From Schauerella fraxinea (GTDB lineage Bacteria > Pseudomonadota > Gammaproteobacteria > Burkholderiales > Burkholderiaceae_B): a DNA stretch of 64,000 bases. The translations under genes and the position numbers were made by a program. The stretch lies in contig JAVDKK010000006.1 of NCBI GenBank assembly GCA_030849945.1, forward strand, positions 124,001 through 188,000, in the 5' to 3' direction. Shown here piece by piece: positions 60,850 to 64,000 of the stretch. The notes under the pieces are model-generated. The model was given only the letters and a program-made list of their open reading frames with translations. It was not told the DNA's origin and made no database searches. The number at the start of each line of letters is the position of its first letter. Positions within the stretch are counted from its first letter, which is position 1.

Positions 60850-62076
60850 TCACTTGGTGGTGACGGCTGCCGTCTCTTTCTTGCGGGCGGCGCCGGCCGC
60901 CTTCTGGTCTTCGGGGTAGGCGTAAACAACCTTGCCACCCTTGACTTCGCCCATCACGACCATGTTGCCGGTGATGGCGTCATGGTCGTCCTTGGTGAAG
61001 GGTCTGTCGTACATCATGACGACGCCGTCCACGGGCGTCTTGAGATCTTCAAGCGCTTCGCGGATTTTCACGCCATCGGTCGAGTTGGCTTGCTTGATGG
61101 CAGCAGCCAGCAGGTAGATCGAGTCGTAGCCCTGGGCGGCCGACACCGGCGAATCGATGCGGTCGTTCTTGGGCTTGAACTTGGTCAGGTACGCGTCGAT
61201 GAACGCTTTTCGCTTGGGCGTATTGGGATCTTGAATGAAGGTTTGCGGCATGCGCGCGCCTTCGCCGTTGTTCCCGCTGTTGTCGATGTAGTTGGCCATC
61301 GACAGCGTCCAGCTGCCCACGATCGGCACTTTCCAGCCGAGCTTGGCCATGCCGTTGGCGATCTGGGCCAGTTCGGGTCCGATGCCGTAGGTGAGTACCG
61401 CGTCCGCGCCGGCCGTTTTGGCCTTGAGCAGTTGCGGCGTCATGTCCACATCCTTGATGTTGAACTTCTCGACGGCGACGGCTTTCATGCCTTTCTTATC
61501 GAGGGCCTTTTCCAGATCGTCGCGGCCCAGCTGACCGTAGTTGGTGGAGTCGGCCAGGATGGCGACCTTCTTGAAGCCGCGCTTGACGGCCTCGTCCACG
61601 ATCATCGGCGCTTGAATCGAATCGTGCGCGGCGTTGCGGAATACGTAGCTTTCTTTGAATTCAGGCGCATTGAACTGATGGGTGATCACGCTGCCCGTGG
61701 CAACGTTGTTGAACACCGGGATCTTTGCGTCCTGGTAGAAGCGTTGCGAGGCGAGTGCCACACCGGTGTTGATGTAGCCTACCGTGGCAACCACTTGTTC
61801 CTTGTTGATCAGCTCCTGCGAGATCTGCACCCCGCGTTCGTTCTTGGCTTCGTCGTCGCGTTCGATCAGCTGGATCTGGCGGCCGAGCACGCCGCCCGAC
61901 TTATTGATTTCTTCCGCTGCCAAGCGCACTCCGTCGCGCATGCTCACGCCCATGGAAGAAGACCCGCCGGTGTAGGGGCCGGTTACCCCGATTTTGATTG
62001 GCTCGGCGGCAAAGGCGGCGCCGGCCGAGATCGACAGCAGCAAGCTGGCCGTCAGCACTTTGAACTCGAATCTCAT
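60850..62076 (-). CDS. Branched-chain amino-acid ABC substrate-binding protein LivJ-like
   Basis: A 408-residue periplasmic binding protein of the Peripla_BP_6 family. The signal peptide is MRFEFKVLTASLLLSISAGAAFAA. The mature region has IKIGVTGPYTGGSSSMGVSMRDGVRLAAEEINKSGGV, VATVGYINTGVALASQ and KKVAILADSTNYGQLGR. The double ATG at 62079/62076 leaves GGAG six bases before the second, which I use. It is the first gene of the Liv operon, behind the promoter at 62195-62223. Confidence 0.94.
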   Translation of the reverse strand: MRFEFKVLTASLLLSISAGAAFAAEPIKIGVTGPYTGGSSSMGVSMRDGVRLAAEEINKSGGVLGRQIQLIERDDEAKNERGVQISQELINKEQVVATVGYINTGVALASQRFYQDAKIPVFNNVATGSVITHQFNAPEFKESYVFRNAAHDSIQAPMIVDEAVKRGFKKVAILADSTNYGQLGRDDLEKALDKKGMKAVAVEKFNIKDVDMTPQLLKAKTAGADAVLTYGIGPELAQIANGMAKLGWKVPIVGSWTLSMANYIDNSGNNGEGARMPQTFIQDPNTPKRKAFIDAYLTKFKPKNDRIDSPVSAAQGYDSIYLLAAAIKQANSTDGVKIREALEDLKTPVDGVVMMYDRPFTKDDHDAITGNMVVMGEVKGGKVVYAYPEDQKAAGAARKKETAAVTTK

Positions 62077-62194
62077 CATTGTCTCCGTTGTGTTTTGGAC
62101 TGCTTTTGATGCGAGATTGGTCAAGCGAATGCGAATGCGACAAAACTGAATTGAGGTGAGGGACGTTCTCCATAAATAACGCTTACCGGCACAC

Positions 62195-62223
62195 ATAATA
62201 GACACAGTATTTAACAGTCTCAA
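62195..62223 (-). promoter_or_regulatory. Sigma-70 promoter of the liv operon
   Basis: On the minus strand TTGAGA (62223-62218) and TATTAT (62200-62195) are separated by exactly 17 bp. The transcript would have a leader of about 110 bases before livJ. No riboswitch-like structure was identified in it. Confidence 0.7.
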
Positions 62224-62359
62224 TGTAGGAAACCCGCTCAGGGAAATCCCGTATGCTGTGGGTCAAAGCCTTTATTCATGCGGCTTGCGGGCGTATGGGC
62301 TTACGTCACCCTTACGTTTCACACCTGCTCGACGATCCTTCTTAAGAATGAGGTGCGCC

Positions 62360-63286
62360 ATGACTTCCGCCACGACCCCCTCGCCCGCGCCATCGACCGC
62401 TGCCGGCGATGCCGCTGCTGCGGCAGTCCCCTCGCCTGGCGCGAACGCCTCGCCCGCGGCAAGGGCGCAAGCCGAGATCATCGCCGCGCTTGGCGTGCCT
62501 CCCACCTTTGATGAAACCGACGAGGTCGAGCGCCGCGTGGCCTTTCTGGCCGGCTATCTCAAGCGCACCGGGTTGCGGGGTTATGTGCTGGGTATCAGCG
62601 GCGGTGTGGATTCGTCGACTGCCGGACGGCTGGCGCAGCTTGCCGTGGAACGCCTGCGCGCCACGGGTTACGACGCGACGTTTTATGCGATGCGGTTGCC
62701 GTATGGCACCCAGCACGATGAGGACGATGCGCAGTTGGCCATGGGCTTCGTGGCGCCCGATCGCGCGCTGACGGTGGATATCAAGCCTGCCACCGATGCC
62801 ATTCGCCATGCGCTGAGCACCGATGCGGTGTACCGCGACGAAGCCCACCAGGACTTCGTGATCGGCAATGTGAAGGCGCGCCAGCGAATGATTGCCCAGT
62901 ATGCGATTGCCGGCGCGCATGGCGCTTTGGTCATCGGTACCGATCATGCGGCCGAAGCCCTGATGGGGTTCTTTACCAAGCACGGCGACGGGGCGGCCGA
63001 TGTGACGCCGCTCACCGGACTGACCAAACGGCGGGTGCGCGCCTTGGCTCGGCATCTTGGCGCGCCACCGGCCTTGATCGACAAGGTGCCCACGGCGGAT
63101 CTGGAGTCGCTCTCGCCGCAACGCGCCGATGAGGATGCCTTCGGCATGCCCTACGACACCCTGGATGATTTTCTCGAAGGCCAGGACGTCTCGCCCACGG
63201 CAGCAGAAACGATCGTGCGCGCCTATCGCGCCACGGCGCACAAGCGCGCGCTGCCTGTGAGCCCGGACGACGACCCGGTGACCTGA
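62360..63286 (+). CDS. nadE: Ammonia-dependent NAD+ synthetase NadE
   Basis: A 308-residue cytoplasmic enzyme that amidates nicotinic acid adenine dinucleotide to NAD+, the last step of NAD synthesis. The ATP-pyrophosphatase P-loop is SGGVDSST (80-87). YAMRLPYGTQHDEDDAQLAM, NVKARQRMIAQYAIA and VIGTDHAAEALMGFFTKHGDGAAD complete the family pattern. There is no glutaminase domain, so it uses free ammonia. Residues 1-33 are a low-complexity Ala/Pro/Ser leader that E. coli NadE lacks. ATG 62360 follows GAGGTG; an ATG at 62348 is also in frame. Divergent from the Liv operon. Confidence 0.95.
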   Translation: MTSATTPSPAPSTAAGDAAAAAVPSPGANASPAARAQAEIIAALGVPPTFDETDEVERRVAFLAGYLKRTGLRGYVLGISGGVDSSTAGRLAQLAVERLRATGYDATFYAMRLPYGTQHDEDDAQLAMGFVAPDRALTVDIKPATDAIRHALSTDAVYRDEAHQDFVIGNVKARQRMIAQYAIAGAHGALVIGTDHAAEALMGFFTKHGDGAADVTPLTGLTKRRVRALARHLGAPPALIDKVPTADLESLSPQRADEDAFGMPYDTLDDFLEGQDVSPTAAETIVRAYRATAHKRALPVSPDDDPVT

Positions 63287-63368
63287 GCAACCAAGCCATC
63301 TCGGTAGACCAAGCCATGGACACCTATGCGTCCACTGGCTAGATGTAACTTATATTTTCGAATTTACA

Positions 63369-63395
63369 TTAAGTCTGTCGCATTTCGTCCGTTAA
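63369..63395 (+). promoter_or_regulatory. Sigma-28 (FliA)-type promoter for chemoreceptor gene
   Basis: TTAAGTCT-N11-TCCGTTAA matches the FliA consensus TAAAGTTT-N11-GCCGATAA at six of eight bases in each half with the exact spacing. It lies about 100 bp before the chemoreceptor start. Chemoreceptor genes are classic FliA targets, which supports the call. Confidence 0.6.
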
Positions 63396-63498
63396 TTCCT
63401 TACGTGGTGCTTGCGCAGTTGCAACGCGCGCGTCAAGTGTTCCAGGCTGCCGTGCATCGTGTGCGGGCCGTGGGGAATACGGGTTTGCTGAGATGGTC

Positions 63499-64000
63499 AT
63501 GTTCAAAAATTTGAGTATTCGCGCAATTCTGACGGCCGCGTTGGTCGCGTTCTTCGCCATCGTGCTGCTGATCGGCGCCGCCGGCTTCAAGCTTCTCGAC
63601 GGCAACCGCAATTCGATCGAACTGCTGCTGCAAAACAATTTGATGCGCACAGGTGCCGCAAACAGCATTGCCGCCGATCTGCTGCGGGCCCGGTTGGCGT
63701 TGATGAGCGCGGTTAACGAGCTCACGGCCAACAACCGTACCGGTGCGGAAGCTGCCGCCAAACGCATATCCCCGTATGTGGTCAAGGCCAACCAAACCGT
63801 TGCGGCGCTCAGGGCCAACCCCGATCTGGATCGCGAGGGCAAGCCGCTGTTCGACGAGATGCTGTCGGCCTACGAGATTTATCGTACGCAAGCTTTCGAG
63901 CCGATCGTGGCCGCCGTGCAGGCGGGCGACAATGAGGCCGCCGGTCGCATCAATAACGAAAAGCTCGTGCCGCTGGGCAGCAAGTTCACGCAGGCGATCG
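63499..64000 (+). CDS. Methyl-accepting chemotaxis protein, N-terminal part (cut by window end)
   Basis: The frame is open from ATG 63499 to the window end (167 residues seen). It begins MFKNLSIRAILTAALVAFFA, a basic stretch plus the first transmembrane helix of a Tar-like receptor. Next comes the start of a four-helix-bundle ligand domain (NLMRTGAANSIAADLLRARL, VVKANQTVAALRANPDLD, MLSAYEIYRTQAFEPIVAAVQAGDNEAA), typical of the 4HB/Tar family in Burkholderiales. The second helix, HAMP and signalling domains must lie beyond the window. An in-frame ATG at 63493 is an alternative start. Confidence 0.88.
   Translation, partial: MFKNLSIRAILTAALVAFFAIVLLIGAAGFKLLDGNRNSIELLLQNNLMRTGAANSIAADLLRARLALMSAVNELTANNRTGAEAAAKRISPYVVKANQTVAALRANPDLDREGKPLFDEMLSAYEIYRTQAFEPIVAAVQAGDNEAAGRINNEKLVPLGSKFTQAI

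Overview
The window is GC-rich chromosomal DNA (about two thirds G+C by eye) from a betaproteobacterium, most likely a Burkholderiales member. That call rests on an ATP-binding-cassette- and regulator-rich gene set, DUF2169/DUF4150 type VI secretion accessory genes, GcvA-like LysR regulators and a hydroxyproline/aconitase-X operon. I cannot fix the genus. No rRNA, tRNA, CRISPR array, insertion sequence or prophage was seen. Gene density is high and ATGA start/stop overlaps are common.

Layout. (1) 205-2719: a 14-helix MFS exporter divergent from an XRE/MmyB-type regulator. (2) 2945-11291: a type VI secretion VgrG island: vgrG, a small membrane protein, a DUF2169-pentapeptide fusion, a second pentapeptide protein, a DUF4150 PAAR-like tip, a putative membrane-domain/toxin protein and a small putative immunity gene. 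(3) 11345-17633: two lipoproteins, a strong terminator, a LysR/EamA pair, an acidic repeat protein, an orphan response regulator and a secreted protein that has a paralogue at 25173-25733. (4) 18108-24096: RraA-like aldolase, aminotransferase and a polar amino-acid ABC importer, followed by a LysR regulator. (5) 24469-28524: a duplicated-domain protein, the secreted paralogue, a decayed BrnA-like antitoxin, and a LysR/MFS divergent pair with a clear palindrome between them.

(6) 28618-42710: a large bidirectional catabolic island around a GntR/FCD regulator at 37747. Leftward genes encode a class II aldolase, a dipeptide-type ABC importer with fused ATPases, a GhrA-type reductase, an acetylpolyamine-amidohydrolase/HDAC-like deacetylase and an EamA exporter. 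Rightward genes encode the regulator, a second HDAC-like deacetylase, an APH-family kinase, a class III aminotransferase/phospholyase and a HAD phosphatase. The set reads as import, deacetylation and phosphorylation-dependent breakdown of an acetylated amine, but the substrate is unknown.

(7) 42707-48994: a DASS transporter, a cupin, two membrane proteins and a UvrA2-like ATPase. (8) 49270-57146: a hydroxyproline catabolic operon (GntR/FCD regulator, D-hydroxyproline dehydrogenase, DapA-family deaminase, 4-hydroxyproline epimerase, two-subunit aconitase X, MFS transporter, GAF protein), with a shared palindromic element ahead of the regulator and the first enzyme. (9) 57236-62076: a branched-chain amino-acid (Liv) importer with a fused permease-ATPase and a textbook sigma-70 promoter. 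(10) 62360 to the end: nadE, then the start of a chemoreceptor gene behind a sigma-28-like promoter, cut by the window end.
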